Positions 40,470 to 52,023 of a DNA stretch of 64,000 nt are shown here, piece by piece. How positions within the stretch are numbered: the stretch's first letter is position 1; each line of letters opens with the position of its first letter. The stretch covers positions 1,488,001 to 1,552,000 of the forward strand of contig CM060734.1 in assembly GCA_030704615.1 (NCBI GenBank), in the 5' to 3' direction. Origin of the DNA: Takakia lepidozioides (lineage: Eukaryota > Streptophyta > Takakiopsida > Takakiales > Takakiaceae). A program made the position numbers and the translations under genes. The notes beneath the pieces are model-generated. The model was not told the DNA's origin, made no database searches, and worked only from the letters and a program-made list of their open reading frames with translations.

Positions 40470-40655
40470 AACATGATGAAATGTGTCGAAGAAGGTGTCT
40501 TGAGTAGCAATGCCTGATTTTATCAATTGTGTCGCTGCTGCTGTGGCTTCCAGTTGACCATCTACCCATGCAGGTTTCTTGTAGCTATCCTTCCACATGG
40601 AATCATCGGTAATCTGGAGCTTGAAATCTGGTCTTCTTGGATGAATCTGGACCCC
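40470..40655 (-). repeat. Right copy of the direct repeat flanking the PPR remnant
   Basis: Matches 39290-39460 with scattered changes. Directly continuous with family A accessory-ORF sequence from about 40640. Confidence 0.7.
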
Positions 40656-41372
40656 ACTCTATCCCTGCTCCTTCAGCTGTCCATGCTAGTACTCTTGCCC
40701 TTTACCTCTTTAACCTCTGTCACAGTTCTGGGCATAACCTGCACATCAGGGATTTCCTTGGGCAGACTCTTCATCTTTGGTACTATGGGTTCTCCGACCA
40801 TGCCAGAGTTTTCATAGAGAAGGTTGCACTTCTCAATTTCTGCCACTACTTGCTCTGTAGTAGGGATGTCCAACCCCTTTCTCTTCACAGTAAGATGCTC
40901 CGGTGTAACAGCATGTCCGGTCTGAGTTACCACTGGGGCAACCTGGTCAGCTTGCTGTGCTGGCCATGATACTGAGATGACTTCTTATCCCTCTCTAATG
41001 GCCGTGCTTCCAGTAATAACAGCCCATTGTGCTGCTGCACCCCATCCTGTGCAGGAGCTATGGAAACATCATCGTGAAGGTTCCTTATGGCCAGTGGATC
41101 CGCCATTACAGTTGCGTCCCTCTTCTATCTCTTGGACTGGTGCTGCCTCTCTAAACCTCATTCACCTTGTGAAGAGCCTTGCTCCTCAACTGCAGTTGTG
41201 ACTGCCTCAAACACTCCCATTACTTTGCGTTCTTGCGCATCAAGCAAGCAAAAATTAAAGATGATCTATGCAATAATTGGGCCAGACACAATAATTGGGG
41301 ACTTGGCAGTAGTATTCTGTAATTGTTTCATCTCCTCCACCAGACCACTGTGTCTAGTTATCTTCCTGACGT
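40656..41372 (-). pseudogene. Family A accessory-ORF fragment
   Basis: Minus-strand frame 40933-40673 (GLDIPTTEQVVAEIEKCNLL, YENSGMV) matches 48064-47950 of the full copy (DIPSTEQVMAEIEKGDLFYE). 40980-41370 matches 48160-48550. Stops and frameshifts throughout. Confidence 0.75.
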
Positions 41373-41735
41373 GATGTGGCCTGGACACATCAGACGTCAC
41401 ATCGGACGTGTGTCACGTCACGTCGAATCCGGACGTTTACTCAAGTAATTTTTTTTTATTTGACTTTTACAATTTACTTCTACCCTTTGTAATGACATGG
41501 CAGCCACGGTGTAAAACAGATGTGGCCAATTATTAAATTTTATTAATTTATTTTAAAAAATACGTCCGTCCAAAAATACGGACGCTTAAAAGTTATTATT
41601 TTTTAAATCAAGCGACCACCCATATTGGCGGTCGCTTGTAATTTAATATTTTATTAAATTAAGCGACCGCCTATATTGGCGGTTGCCGGCAATTTATGAA
41701 GTTTTAAATGGAGCAATTGCGCCTGTTGCTGATCA
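41373..41735. repeat. Palindrome-rich segment with two GCGACCGCC hairpins
   Basis: 41375-41440 carries inverted GACGTGATGTGG/CACATCAGACGTCACAT words. 41565-41586 pairs ACGTCCGT with ACGGACG. Hairpins of the 17-kb type occur at 41611-41635 (GCGACCACCCATATTGGCGGTCGC) and about 41662-41686. Between them the sequence is A/T-rich. Confidence 0.7.
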
Positions 41736-42415
41736 TGTCAAGGACGAGAACATGACTGAACACAAACAAGAGATCAGACTAGAGGTACAAGACTAGACAA
41801 GAAATCAAGGTCGGCGTGGCCGAATGCATGGTGGGTAAACATGAATCAAAATGATCTTTATGACAATGGACAAGAGTACAAGATACTGGAACTCGACTCG
41901 AATACTGGAATGCTGGAAACTGGACTGGGGTACCAGATACTGGAAACTGGACTAGAGTACTGGAAGCTGGACTGGAAAACTGGGACTGGGAACAAGAGTA
42001 GCTTGAACTTGTGTCGGCGAGACTGAAGAGTGTTCAGTCTCGCCTCCTATATATACTGGCTATTAAGAAGTTCCCTAATAAGCTTCTCCTATAGAGGTTT
42101 CTTGATGGAGAAGTTTCCAAGATTAAATAAAGGTTTCTTGATGGAGAAGCTTCCTTAAGCAAAGGAGGTATCTTGATGGAGAAGTTTCATCCAAAAGAAG
42201 CTTCCTGAGCAGTTTCCCAAGTTACTCTTGGTAATTTGGTAAATTCTCGATAACTTGGTAACTAATGGTAAATCATGGTAGATCATGGTAAATCATGGTA
42301 GATCATGGTAAATCATGGTAAATTACGGTAAGTCATGGTAACTTCCGGTAACATGGTAATTTGGTAACTTCTGGTATTTTCTCCTGGTAAGTTTCTCTGG
42401 GCTATGTCCGTGACA
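41736..42415 (-). repeat. Family C 3' LTR, 680 bp
   Basis: Minus sense runs from TGTCACGGACATAGCCC (42415) to CGTCCTTGACA (41736). Contains TATATATA (42048-42055), a stem-loop just downstream in sense (42016-42044), short CTGGAAACTGGACT repeats (41880-41985) and a GGTAAATCAT repeat (42255-42330). Homologous to 59291-59915. Confidence 0.88.
42016..42055 (-). promoter_or_regulatory. TATA box and adjoining stem-loop of the family C LTR
   Basis: In minus sense TATATATA (42055-42048) is followed three bases later by GGCGAGACTG, a 9-base loop AACACTCTT and CAGTCTCGCC. The stem is a perfect 10 bp and is conserved in the other LTR (59601-59640). It would lie at or near the transcription start. Confidence 0.55.
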
Positions 42416-42432
42416 TCACCCCCTCCTCTAGC
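42416..42432 (-). other. Family C polypurine tract
   Basis: Minus sense AGAGGAGGGGGTGA lies directly before the LTR start TGTCACGG. Confidence 0.75.
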
Positions 42433-42729
42433 GCCGAGTTCCTCGAGGAGCGGTAAAATCTTGGACTTGCTTAGAGCTGGAGAAAATCCAAAATCCGGCG
42501 AAGGGTACTTGCCAAGTATTCGGCTCTCGTTCTTGACTCAAATGATTTATAGGTCCCTGCAACCATTGATAGTGTCCAACACTTTGAACTTGGGACCACG
42601 CAGTCATTTGAACATTCTGATTTTTTAAGCTGCCTTCAAACATGATTTCGTTGCCCTCTGGGTCCGAAGCCTCAACCTCCAATAGAATTATCAGACTTCG
42701 AGTAGGCTCCACTTGCCGTCGTACGGGGT

Positions 42730-44562
42730 CTAGACGATGAAGTACGCGTCGCATTGGTGACCCATCGTCTCGAGAGCGTCGGCATGATGTTGAAGGTCGT
42801 GAGAGTCGGAATGGCTGATCTGGTAGTTGGGTAAGCGACAACTCCAATGTATCTGGTTCTTGTGACTCCATGCTGCCAATGCAAGAGTGCTGGAAGTGTA
42901 GCTATATATACTGATGTGTGGTGTTCCTCCCTCCTTAGCGTGTATTAGGTACATTGAATGTGGAATCTTCACCTTGAAGCTAACTTGGTTGACATCATCG
43001 TTGTGACGTCTTATTGACGTGTAGCTCGGGGGCTTAGCTGGATATTGTTGATGAAACTCTTGGACTTTGTCAGATGCATTGGTGAGGTTGGATGAAGGTT
43101 CCCACGTTCGTTCGCTGATGTCGTAGCCTTTCCAATGTATGAAATACTCAAGACGTTTATACTTGATGCGAGAGTCTACTTCATACTCAATTTCCTGATT
43201 GACTTCGATTGGTGGAGGTGGTACGGAGACTCTCCCTGGAATATTCGATGGATGATACAACTCCAATAATGAAACACGAAAGACTGGATGGATGCGTATA
43301 CTTCGTGGGAGTTCAAGCCGAAAACTGACCGGATTTATTTGTCGAATAATTTTGAATGGTCCCAGGCGTTGATAATCCAACTTCCTTGATGGACGCGAGG
43401 TTTGTATGTCCCGTCGAAGAAGCCACACACGATCTCCGACCTTGAACTGGGGTTGGAGTTGGCGATGTTGATCTACATACTCCATGTATTGTTTTTGAGC
43501 TTCTGCGAGGTGAAATGTAAGTTCCTTGTGAATCGTAGCAAGATGAGTAGCAAGGTTTTCTGCAGCAGGGCTTCTAACAGTTTTCATGTGGAAAGGGTTT
43601 GCTCGAGGATAATGACCATAATTGGAGAAAAATGAAGTTTTCTTGGTCGAAGAATGTATAGTGTTGTTGTAGGCAAACTCAGCCAATGACAGAAGGTCCG
43701 TCCAATTATCTTGGTGATAATTTATCGTACAGCGAAGATACTGTTCCAAAATCTGGTTTACATGTTCAGTTTGACCATCAGTCTGTGGATGATTAGCTAT
43801 AGAGAGGTTGATCTTAGTATCCGTGAAATAATCCCCTCCAGAAATTTGATATGAACTGTGGTCCTCGATCAGATATGATGTCCTTCGGGAGTCCATGAAT
43901 GCGGTAGATATTATTGAGGAAGAGTCTTGCAGTTTCCTCGCCGGTAACCATCTTATTACATGGAATGAAATGTGTCATCTTCGTAAAACGATCTACAATA
44001 ACAAGGATTGAATCGGTGGTCTTGGAAATTGGAAGGTCCGTAATAAAGTCCATAGACACGGACGACCATGGACCCTTGGGAATGGGTAATGGTTGAAGAT
44101 GGCCGTAAGGTCGATGTCGTGGTCCTTTTGCTCTAGCACACGTGTCGCAAGATTTTATAAAAAAATTCACGAGTTTCCACATCTGCGGCCACCAATAGTC
44201 CCTGGATATCAATTCCATTGTTTGTTGAAGCTGAAATGTCCTGCAGCCAGAAGATCATGACATGTTTGAAGAATTTGAAGTCGTGTAGGTCCTGGAGGTA
44301 CATAGAGAAGTCCCTTGAAATAAAGTAAGTCATCTTTGAATTCGAAGTCATTTGTAACATGTAGGTTGTCTCGAGGTCGATTTAGTTGACTTCGTAGTGT
44401 CGTAGCAAATTGGTCGCTCTTCAATGCTTCCTGAATCTCCTTTATGATCTCTGCATCGTCATAGGTGGACATGGATAGCATATTCAATTGGAGATTTGCT
44501 GGTTTCAAGATGATGGATTTCTGTTGGTCGAAAGCTGCCTCCCATTTTTTCGGCGCAAGATA
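42730..44562 (-). pseudogene. Family C integrase with chromodomain
   Basis: From 44562: RNase H-INT linker (NLHVTNDFEFKDDLLYFKGL), H2C2 finger ending CDTCARAKGP, catalytic core SMDFITDLP, SDRGPQF and DGQTEHVNQ (D, D, E), the GPF/Y module (YQRLGPFKII, IHPVFRVSLL) and a chromodomain (EYFIHWKGYDISERTWEPSS near 43120-43180). Frameshifts near 44215 and 43840 split it. The C-terminal extension after the chromodomain to 42730 is probably out of frame or variable. Confidence 0.9.
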
Positions 44563-45468
44563 TGTCGAGCGGCTTTTACTCACCCATCCCTTCGCTATCC
44601 GAGGTGGAAACTCCAAGATAGAAGAGTTGGATATCTCTAAGCACTCAGCCCGCTCAGAACAATCAGTCATGACCTACAGCTAGTGAATCATGGTTGTGCT
44701 TCCTATTTGTATTCCTTCTTGCCTTCATGTTATCAATTTACCTTACTATGTATACTGAAGCATCAGATTGCTTCAGTATCTACCAAGTTCCAATTAATCA
44801 TGCATTCATTCCACAGCTTCTCTCATGTCTCTCTACACAATATGTTTGTATCGAATTAGTATCAGATTAAGATTAATCAAGTATCAGGCCTATGCCATGG
44901 TGTCCCTAATCTACCCTACTGTATGATTCTACAGCTTGTATGAATTAACCCTCAATCAAGTCATCATCTCCTCTTCACTGTTTCCACTCTTCGTTTCATC
45001 TCCCCTCCCCTGACCAAGTCGCGCTCCTCAAGAAGTGATCCCCTTCATGTTGCCACCCTGCCTCATCTCCCCGCAAGCTGTTCTAACCACCTAACTAACT
45101 AACCGTCACCCCTGAAGTAACACGTTCCCTCTGTAGATGTCGTTCCCACACAGTCGTTCCCTGTCAATGATAACCGTTCCCCATGTACGCTGTGACAGGC
45201 TGTGACTGTGCTGAGTTGTAACTGGCTGTGTAAAACTGTGTCGGGCTGTGACTGGCTGTGCGAAGCTGTGTCTGGCTGTGATAGACTATGACGGACTGTG
45301 ACTGGCTGTGTGAAGCTGTGTCTGGCTGTGTCTACCCCCCCTAAAGCCTGCGCCTGCCACCCCTAAGGCTCCTGTTGGTCTCAGTCTACCATCCGTAAGT
45401 CTGCACAAAAATTAAGGGTACCCCACAGAACCCATAAAAGCGACTAAGTCCCAAGCAGCCCTCTAACA
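44563..45468 (-). repeat. Family A 3' LTR, 906 bp
   Basis: Minus sense TGTTAGAGGG (45468) to CCGCTCGACA (44563). Contains a CTGTGACTGG-type variable repeat at 45187-45335, shorter than in 10572-11535. The edges agree with the other LTR copies. Confidence 0.9.
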
Positions 45469-45490
45469 TTACCCCTCTCTATCTCAAAAA
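45469..45490 (-). other. Family A polypurine tract
   Basis: Minus sense GAGATAGAGAGGGGTAA directly precedes the LTR start TGTTAGAGGG. Confidence 0.7.
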
Positions 45491-48400
45491 GCCGTGTCCT
45501 CACGGTTTACTGTTTAGGATCAGCAAACCTTTGTGAGCGAGCACCCTTCTGACGGTGAAAGTCTCGTGAAGGACTCCGTGTGCGAGCCCGAGCCCTGTCA
45601 CTGGCTGATGGAGGCGATTGAGAACTACCTGGAAATGTCTGACCCTCCTATGGTTGATAACGAGGTAACCTCTCAGGCATAGGAGATCCCCGTCGTTTCT
45701 TCTCTGCCATCTGAAGTGCATAGTCGTCTGCCATGTCAAAAGAGTCCCCTGAAGAACCAGTAATATCAGAATCATCGTCCCCCCTTAGGTGTTTTAATAG
45801 ACGAACTTTAAGTGGCTTCTCCGGAATCCTGCGTGGCATACAATGTTGGCCCACCATGTCTGGAAACTTAAACTGTACTACTTGCTGTAAGCGCGTGCAA
45901 GCAAAATGAGTGAACGCCCTGAACTCCTTAGCCGTATAGGTGAGAGGTGTGCCAATGACTTTGGAACAGTGTTAAGTATTTCCAGGCTTCATGTCCCTTA
46001 TAGAAAATATCATCAGGGCCCAATTTCTCCATTGCCAAGTTGTTCCAAGCCAAATTAAACCAGGAACGAAGTTGAGAATCCTTCTGCATCATAACTTTTG
46101 CATCATACAGGTACATATGAGGTGGCACTGAAGGTAAAACCCAATGATCCCCACTGGAATACTCAGAAATCATGATTGCATCTTCTGCTGCTCAATGTGA
46201 TAACGTGCCATGAAACAAGCAGCATAGTATAATCCACAGCCCATGACAATACTAGATACCTCCTTGGTCTTGGTATAGATGTACCCACGTACAACCTGGA
46301 AGGCAATTAATTCCTTCAGCATGGTGCCTGCCTCAGACCAGTACCTTGCAAAGTGATGATCCTCAATGGGTCGATTGTTCGGAAGAACCTTAGTCCGAGT
46401 TGCCACTGGCAACCAAATGCGCATGATCTAGTAGTAGTGTGCCAACGACTGCGGAGGACTAAATTCCTTCCAAGCCAAATCCAGCACAATGGGAATTTGG
46501 TTGAAGGGCATAATCATAGCCCGACTGTACTCCCGTGCAGCAGGAGTCCGAGGTGGGTTAAAAGCAACATCCCCCCAAACCTCAGGCTGTGGCTTTGCCA
46601 TAGTAGCAACAGTGTCAGCCACCTGCTGTGGAAGTTGTGATATTGGCACCACTGGCCCTTCTACACCTGACAACTCCTGCACCTCCTGTGAAGAAGACTG
46701 AAAAATCAGAGTCCTGGCATGCAAATAAGTAGCCACCAGCTGCTCCTCAGGAATAAAGACTCTCTTGTCAATATTTGAACTCAGGTCATCCACTTGAGTC
46801 TGCAGCCCTTCCACATCATCATGTAACTCCGCTATCCTACTATAGACATTGTCTATAGTAATTGTGGCAATGTTCTGCACCTGGAATCTGAGATCATTCA
46901 TCTCTCCCTGGGTGAGCTTCCTCGGTGCCTTGCCTTCTACTGGCCCGTGTGCTAACCATACTTGCATAAGGTGATTATCCACCATGTCCTGTGTGGCACC
47001 CCTGAGAGTCTGCTCCTCCTTGAGTCTGTACACATCTATCTGCTGCTGTAAAGCCTCCATGCGCTTTGCATGAGGTTCAACCAGGGCCGCATAGGCAGCA
47101 GCCAAATTATTGGCTTCCTTCCAAGCCTTGTTAGCCACAGAGAGTTCATTCTTATGGACCATGAGTGTTTGTTGCAACTCTAGGATGTACCTCTCATACT
47201 CAGCCTCAACCTGACTATACTATTGGAAAGTATTCTCATTGCAACATATTGTAGCCTTCAAATCAACAATGAGTTTCCCTTGCTCAATTATCTCAGCTTC
47301 TGCCATCATACATCTCTCTCTTTGTCTGTTAACTTCTAACGGAATTTGTTCTAGAGCAGTTGTCAGTGTGGCACATTGTATGGTCATTCTCTAATGAACT
47401 GCCTCCAATTCTGTATGTAGCACGTTCACTTCCTGCAACTTGCCCTCATGCTTCACTTGCAATATAACTGTTGCTTATGTGCTTCATGCAACTTGTCCTG
47501 CTTGAGACTTGCTTCAATCAAATCTCCCTTAGCCAACTGCAAGGCAGCCTTTGTGTCCTCCAATTTTTTTTGCAATTTCAGATTGGTCTCTTCATCTACT
47601 TTGTTTACACACTTAGTGGCAATTCTAGCCTCAAACTCTTTCTTGAGTTCATCCCTCAAAGCTGCCAATTGTGTAGATGGAACATGGGATTTCACATAAG
47701 TGCCCAACAAATTGAGTGTCCTGCTTATGGAATTCATAAGCATGGCCTGCTGTGGGTCGTCATGGTGAACTTGTTGCTGTTCTCCCTGATCCTCCACAAT
47801 GTGATGTTTCACCAACCATTCAGGCCATGTTCCCACCAGATCCTCTTCCTGAACGACCTCTTCCTCCACAGGTGCTGCAGTGCTCCTACACTCCACTCCT
47901 GGAACCTCCGCCACAGGTTTGGAAACCACATGCACAGCAGGGATTTCCTCGGACAAACTCTGCACCTCTGGTGCCACAAGTTCCCTTACCAAGCCAGAGT
48001 TTTCATAGAAAAGATCACCCTTCTCAATTTCTGCCATGACCTGCTCTGTAGAGGGAATGTCCAACCCTTCTCCATCCAGAGCAATAGGCTATGGTGTCAC
48101 AACATGTACTAACTGTGGAACCTCTAAGACAACTGAGTCAACTGGCTGTGATGGCTGTGGTACCGAAGTGACTTCTTCTTCCCTCTCCAAAGGTCGTGCT
48201 TCCAATAATAACAGCCCTCTATGCTGTTGTGCCCCATCCTGCACAAGAGCCATGGAAACATCATCTTGCGGTTTCCTTGAAGCTAGTGGATTTGCCACTA
48301 CAGTCATATTCCGCTTCTGTCTCTTAGACTGGTGTTGCCCCTCCAGTCCACCTTCACTATGTAAAGAGCCCTGCTCCTCCATTGTACTAGTTGCTACCTC

Positions 48401-49745
48401 AAACACTCCCATCTCCTTACGTTCTCGCGCATCAAGTATGCAAGAGTCAAGAATAATTTGAGCAATGACTGGGCCAGACACAATGATCGGAGACTTAGCA
48501 GCAGTGCCCTGTAACCTCTTCATCTCTTCCACCAGACCATTGTACATTAACTTTGCCCAAGCTACATCCTCTCCCCTCAAAACTTTTAGTATCTCCTCTG
48601 TGAATGATCTGCTCAAATATTGTTGGTTCTGTTTCATGGCAAACAGAACGTTCAAGATTTGGCCAACTTCTTTGAGCCCTGGGTACTCGGCTTTGGTGCA
48701 AGCGTAACCTTGAGTCTTAAAAAAACTTCCTTCTTGGAACAAATTCCCTATCTGCAATCTTGCCCTGTGCTCATCCACATCCACATGACCCGATGGCAAA
48801 TCGAACAATTGCTGCAAGTACTGGGGAGTAATTTCTATATCTACTCCCCTCACTTGGGTAACTCCCGTCCGAGGCTCAAAGTTCTGAAGAAATTGAATCA
48901 TATACTGCCGATGATGCAAGGACCAGTCCTTGCGTAGCAACCCCTCCAATCGCAACTCCCTCAGCAGTTGCACCGCTTGTGGTGTAGCAATTGTTTGCTT
49001 ATGCAGAATCGTGGTGCTCTTCACCTTGATATCCTCCATTCCCCTCACTCTCTTCATTCTAGACAAACAAAAAGGCCTTGTTTGGAACAACTGTAGGAAA
49101 GCTTGCAGGGCATAGAGCATAAAAGTATGGTTGGCACAGAATGGAACGGGTAAATGCGTATAAGCCTGTGGGGCTTGCAAGTATCGAGTGAGATAGAATG
49201 TACTCTCAACCCGTCCGTCCTTCGCCACTGCGTGAGAAGTAAAGCGAGCGTGTAATCTGTAATATCCGCCATAGCTACAAAGCTATAGCTTTGATTGCCC
49301 CTCCTGTCGAAACGCTGGTTATTCGGAGCCACCCCGACTCTTGCGCTCATAACCCTGCTAATTTCTTGTTCTTGTTTCTTGGAGGAAACCACCTGCATGT
49401 AATTCTCACTTGTGATTGGTTGTTGCCTCTTTGGGTAACTGCTTAATTTAACCCCCCTAAGTGGACTTTCCCCCCTGGAATGTCCACTAGGACAGCACAT
49501 GTGGCAAAAGACTTCATTTTCTGTACTCGTAAAGGATTCCGTTACCTTTGAATGCATTAATGGGCCCACAATTAGTTTGGGTTGATGTACCGGGTAGGTA
49601 CTTTGATAGCCCAATTTGTCTTCTTGCATGATCACACCCGCTTTTGCGGTGTGCGTCGCCCTGGCGACCACGTGTTCGTTTCTAGACCTACCTCCGTCTT
49701 CCCCTATCCGCGTGGCACCTTCTCCGAGTTTGACTTCCAAGCTGT
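45491..49745 (-). pseudogene. Family A accessory ORF downstream of pol (~1,400 codons)
   Basis: Frames 49740-49054, 49228-48089, 48064-47453, about 47450-47180, 47177-46428, 46424-46170, 46173-45928 and 45857-45500 form one decayed sense-strand ORF, with stops near 48089, 47380, 47220 and 46428 and shifts near 49210 and 46170. The copies at 11536, 40656 and 62325 conserve the same protein. N-terminus: CCHC knuckle (degraded here) and QVVSSKKQEQE. Middle: a helical region (EDIKVKSTTILHKQTIATPQ, HHRQYMIQFLQNFEPRTG, QIILDSCILDARERKEMG). Then long coiled coils (KLQEVNVLHTELEAV, YAALVEPHAKRMEALQQQID, YSRIAELHDDVEGLQTQVDD), and a conserved end (SSGDHWVLPSVP, KFPDMVGQHCMPRRIPEKP). No enzyme motif seen. 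Position resembles envelope-like/extra ORFs of Athila/Tat, but no signal peptide or transmembrane segment was seen. Confidence 0.75.
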
Positions 49746-49789
49746 CTTTTCACCCGCCAGCCACTTTTCGGACGTTAACCCACGTCCAC

Positions 49790-50030
49790 CTGTCATTGAC
49801 CCTTTGGACTGTGCAACCCGCGTGGGCTGTGTTGGGTTGTGACAGGCTGTGTCAGACTGTGGTGAACTGTGATAGGCTGTGTGATGTTGTGATAAGCTGT
49901 GTGATGCTGTGGTGGGCTGTGATAGGCTGTGTGATGCTGTGATGGGTTGTGATAAGTTGTGTGATGTTGTGGTGGGTTGTGATAACTGTGCAAACACCCG
50001 TGTTCTCCATTCAGGCCATACACATTCGGC
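49790..50030. repeat. CACAGC-type variable repeat between INT and the accessory ORF
   Basis: 49805-49990 is an array of CTGTG(A/G)T(A/G)GG and GTGTGATGCTGTG words, the counterpart of 12330-12440. Open frames across it encode only His/Ser/Gln/Pro/Tyr repeats and are unlikely to be real. Confidence 0.75.
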
Positions 50031-50031
50031 T

Positions 50032-51427
50032 TTACGACAGTGCTTCATGCTCCGTTGGTATTACCGGTGCAGCCCGTGACTGTTTCTGTGTTTCAATATG
50101 CAAATCGTGCTGCAATGGTTTGTCATGGATACCAATGTATTCCTTCAACTTATTGGCATTGACTCTTCCCAGCATCTCTTTGTTAATGGTTTGTAACATG
50201 GCGGTATTGTTATCATACATCTTCTGTATGACATAAGGTCCTTTCCATGGTGATTTAAGCTTAGAAGCCTTAATCTTCCCCTTCTTCTGCAGCCACAGAA
50301 CCAAATCACCCGTCTTAAAAGTTTTCAGTTTACCTTCATCAAATTGATCCTTCCTCTTCATGGATCATGTTATCTGTTGCATCAGCACGTACTTCTTCCA
50401 CATGATATAATTCATGTTTCCTGACCTTAATTGAATCTTCCAATTCCATTCTCCTTCCCCATTCAGTTCTCATGGTAGGTAACAAGAACTCCACTGGAAG
50501 TAAAGCTTCCATACCATAAACTAATTGGAATGGTGTATACTTAGTGGTGACTTTATATGAAGTCATGTATGACTACAAAGCCGTCAACAGCTTTGTATCC
50601 CAATCTGTTCTGTTTGCATTGTATTTTGTTGGTAGCCTCTACCTGCCCATTACCCTGTGGGTAATAAGTTGTACTCTTCCTATGCACAATCATGAACTCT
50701 TTAGTCAATAGTTCTATGGTCTCATTAATAAAGTGACTTCCCTGGTCACTGATAAATTCCAGGGGACAGCCAAATCTTGTAAGTATGTTCTCATATAGGA
50801 ACCTTGCTGTGGACTTAGCTGTGTTGTCCCTCTGAGCTTTAGCTTCCACCCACTTTGTACTATAATCAGTGGTTGTGATTATATACTTGTTCTGTGTATT
50901 TCTTGCTGGTGGGTTAATTGGTCCAACAAAGTCTAGTCCCCATTTCTGAAATGGTTCAGTAGGCATCGTAGGATACAAAGCCATCTTCCCATATCTCTGC
51001 AATGGTCCTAGCCTTTGACACTCATCACAACTCTTGCAATACTTGTGTACATCCTTGAACAATGTAGGCCACCAGTAACCTGCAAGTAGTATCTTTCTAC
51101 TGGTAGTCTCTTCTCCAAAATGACCTCCAGCCACTCCTTTATGAACTTCCTCCAAAACTTTATTTACTTCATGGTGGTACAAGCATCTTTTAAGTACTCC
51201 ATCAGGTCCTAGCTTATACATTGTGTCCCCTATCATAGTGTAAGGTAAGGCCTTGATAGCTATTCTCTTCCTCTGCTCCTTCCCATAACTAGGTGGGCAC
51301 TGACCATGAGTAAGGTAGTATCTGATTGGCCACTGCCAATCTAACCAATCATCTGCACTTCCCTGCACCTCTACTGCAAATAAACTCGCATCAGGTAGTT
51401 GGTCGTCTACTCCTGTGGCGGGCTCTC
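50032..51427 (-). pseudogene. Family A integrase
   Basis: Frame 51368-50553 holds a linker (WPIRYYLTHGQCPPSYGKEQ), H2C2 finger (HFG, CKSCDEC), [18 protein letters not shown] and YYPQGNGQVEATNK, giving catalytic D, D and E. 50566-50339 and 50361-50032 continue the C-terminal domain (FQLVYGMEALLPVEFLLPT, LKSPWKGPYVIQKMYDNNTA). A frameshift near 50560 and another near 50350 break it. No chromodomain follows, as expected for Tat/Athila rather than chromoviruses. Confidence 0.9.
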
Positions 51428-52023
51428 CTATTGATAGGCGTGCAAGTGATCTGCCACAAGATGCAAACGGCCAGGCTTGTAAACAACTTCGAACTCAAAC
51501 TCGTGCAAGATTATTAACCACCTTGCTATCCTTCCACTTATCAAAGGCTTGTTCACAAAATAAATCAGAGCCTGATGATCCACATAAAACATAAACTTTC
51601 TTCCCAATAGGTAATGCCTGAATTTCTTGACTGCATAAATCATTGCCAATGCTTCTCTTTTAGTTGTGCTATAGTTCCTCTCAGCACTGTTCATCAACCT
51701 GCTAGCATAATACACAGGTGAATCTATGTTTCCTGTAACATTTTGGGCTAATATTGCTCCCAATGCTTCTCTTGAGGCATCACAGTGAACATGAAATACT
51801 ACATGCCAGTGAGGGTTAATCAGCACAGGTGTAGTTGTTACTGACAATGCAAGTTCCTCAAAAGCCTGTGACATTCCGCTATCCATGCAAACACCGCATC
51901 TTTCTTCAAAAGCTTGCTCAATGGTGTTGCTATCTGTGCATACCGTCTGACAAATCTTCTGTAATAACTGGTTTGACCAAGGAATCTCCTTAGACTCTTC
52001 ACGTTTACTAGTGGTGGAGAGGC
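51428..52023 (-). pseudogene. Family A RNase H
   Basis: Frame 51886-51428: HCDASREALGAIL, TKREALAMIYAV, VDHQALIYFV and LHLVADHL. The residue Glu in TEREAL is kept as TKREAL's second Glu. A shift near 51885 separates it from RT. Confidence 0.88.

Larger units (their letters stand above)
41736..44562 (-). mobile_element. Family C chromovirus, 3' half
   Basis: Minus-strand chromovirus with 3' LTR (41736-42415), PPT, and pol from the end of RNase H/INT linker to a chromodomain. The 5' part is cut where a family A LTR begins at 44563. A second family C copy lies at 59291-62324 on the plus strand. Confidence 0.9.

Noticed and set aside
49704-50048. Open frames rich in His, Ser, Pro and Gln
   Set aside because: They cross the CTGTG-type variable repeat in several frames at once, as any 3-periodic-free short repeat can.
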